Assembly: GCA_937877575.1 (NCBI GenBank)
Contig: CALFIZ010000079.1
Location: 1-7,329 of the forward strand
DNA: 7,329 nucleotides
DNA from: an uncultured Marinilabiliales bacterium
Lineage (GTDB): Bacteria; Bacteroidota; Bacteroidia; Bacteroidales; BM520
Direction of reading: 5' to 3'
The position numbers and the translations under genes are program-made. This document shows positions 6,721 through 7,329 of the stretch, in pieces (the stretch's first letter is position 1; every line of letters starts with the position of its first letter). The notes under the pieces were generated by a model. The model was not told where the DNA came from and did not search any database. It saw nothing but the letters and a program-made list of their open reading frames with translations.

Positions 6721-7307
6721 GTTGTTCCTCTTTTACGATAATTGCAGTTGTCGTTTATTATGCAGCCTTTGCAGCTCTTTCTGCTGTCGCCGCCGATTTT
6801 AACTATCCCTATCATCGACTTCATCGGTATCATCAGATTTGTTTCCGTGAAGGATATCCCTATTTTTTCGGCCTTCAGCAGTTGTGCTATTGTTATGTTG
6901 TCAGCCAACGGTGTGCCTGAGTATCCGGGACAGAAACGCCATGATATATTGCGGTATGGCAGAGTGCACTCATACTCGTCGGCTTTGCGTTCAAGATATA
7001 TGCTTGCTGCAGCGTCAAATATGACTGCGTACTGCATGTCGTTGATTTGCAGACGTTTTGTGTATCTGTCAACTTGTATTCCCAAAGTAGTGGCACATAG
7101 CAGGAATCCGTTTGATTTCTTCAGATATTCAAGATAAGTTTCGTTTTGCATCATGAAATCCAACGGGGAGTCGTAATAGGCATGGATATATTTGAAATCC
7201 GAAATTGACCGTATTTCCTCTATTGCCCTGTCAATCAGTTGAATGGTTTTTGAATCTGCAGTTGATTCGGCAGAATATCCAAGATTTTTCAGAATTTCCT
7301 GTCTCAT
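6705..7307 (-). CDS. Stand-alone methionine synthase reactivation (AdoMet-binding) protein with Cys-rich tail
   Basis: This 200-aa protein matches the cobalamin-dependent methionine synthase activation domain as a separate polypeptide, like Thermotoga TM0269. It would bind S-adenosylmethionine and remethylate cobalamin on MetH after accidental oxidation to cob(II)alamin, given an electron donor. The diagnostic segment is RFCPGYSGTPL (124-134). Arg124 and Tyr129 correspond to Arg1134 and Tyr1139 of the E. coli RxxPGY motif that contacts AdoMet. It is followed by the helix AQLLKAEKIGIS (141-152) and MIPMKSMIGIV (159-169), the usual end of the fold. Beyond the domain lies a tail with Cys179, Cys182, Cys188 and Cys197 (C-x2-C-x5-C-x8-C), which E. 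coli MetH lacks. The tail may hold an Fe-S cluster or zinc; that is inference. The ATG at 7307 is likely because an in-frame TGA lies five codons upstream. The stop overlaps the metH start by 16 bases. No reductase or flavodoxin gene is visible in the window. Confidence 0.88.
   Translation of the reverse strand: MRQEILKNLGYSAESTADSKTIQLIDRAIEEIRSISDFKYIHAYYDSPLDFMMQNETYLEYLKKSNGFLLCATTLGIQVDRYTKRLQINDMQYAVIFDAAASIYLERKADEYECTLPYRNISWRFCPGYSGTPLADNITIAQLLKAEKIGISFTETNLMIPMKSMIGIVKIGGDSRKSCKGCIINDNCNYRKRGTTCYKN
6726..6731 (-). promoter_or_regulatory. Shine-Dalgarno-like site for metH inside the upstream gene
   Basis: The minus strand reads AGAGGA with a 5-base spacer before the metH ATG at 6720. 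Bacteroidota genes usually rely little on such sites, so one placed inside the 3' end of the preceding coding sequence is notable. It supports internal initiation or reinitiation coupled to translation of the reactivation gene. Confidence 0.5.
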
Positions 7308-7329
7308 CGGTCCGTTATCTCAATTCTTT
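7304..7329 (-). CDS. Possible 3' end of an upstream operon gene (runs off window)
   Basis: On the minus strand the start of the reactivation gene reads ATGA, where TGA (7306-7304) could end a preceding frame in a 4-base stop/start overlap. The visible residues would be RIEITDR. Only eight codons including the stop are available, so neither the existence nor the identity of this gene is established. An operon partner is plausible because no promoter box is seen in these 22 bases. Confidence 0.25.

Noticed and set aside
6742..7137. 131-codon plus-strand open frame opposite the reactivation gene
   Set aside because: The minus-strand frame carries the RxxPGY and MIPMKS motifs of a known family. 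The plus-strand frame has none.
1..7329. Mobile element, defence system, CRISPR array or RNA gene
   Set aside because: No transposase, integrase, regularly spaced repeats, attachment-like direct repeats, tRNA or rRNA signature was seen. The window is accounted for by housekeeping genes.

Overview
The window comes from a member of the Bacteroidota, most likely the order Bacteroidales. This rests on three things seen in the sequence: a MutL and an S9 peptidase that resemble Bacteroidales proteins; a signal peptide followed by Gln at the predicted cleavage site; and two TAnnTTTG boxes, the Bacteroidota -7 promoter element, in the only divergent intergenic gap. A genus cannot be assigned by eye. 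There is no insertion sequence, CRISPR array, tRNA, rRNA or prophage gene. The window is densely packed housekeeping DNA with no gene-free stretch longer than about 85 bases.

Layout from left to right. Bases 1-2269 are a minus-strand operon read right to left. It holds a small unrecognised one-helix membrane protein (105 aa), then mutL (613 aa), then the first 29 codons of what looks like a rhomboid protease cut by the window edge. Gaps between these genes are 10-11 bases. A short AT-rich gap (2270-2352) carries back-to-back promoters. A plus-strand gene (2353-4386) encodes a secreted S9-family serine peptidase most like dipeptidyl peptidase 5. It converges on a minus-strand pair that fills the rest of the window. 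A compact hairpin at the convergence point serves as terminator and holds the stop codon of metH in its loop.

The right half is the most interesting part. Cobalamin-dependent methionine synthase is split: the first gene of the pair encodes a 200-aa stand-alone S-adenosylmethionine-binding reactivation protein with a Cys-rich tail, and the second encodes a 774-aa catalytic protein that ends right after the cobalamin domain. The two overlap by 16 bases and are probably translationally coupled. Together they would rebuild the function that a single ~1,200-aa MetH performs in E. coli: methyl transfer from methyl-tetrahydrofolate to homocysteine, plus rescue of oxidised cob(II)alamin. The arrangement resembles the Thermotoga TM0268/TM0269 pair.

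A second point is that MutL lacks most of the metal-binding residues of the MutL endonuclease site, although it keeps a likely beta-clamp-binding peptide.
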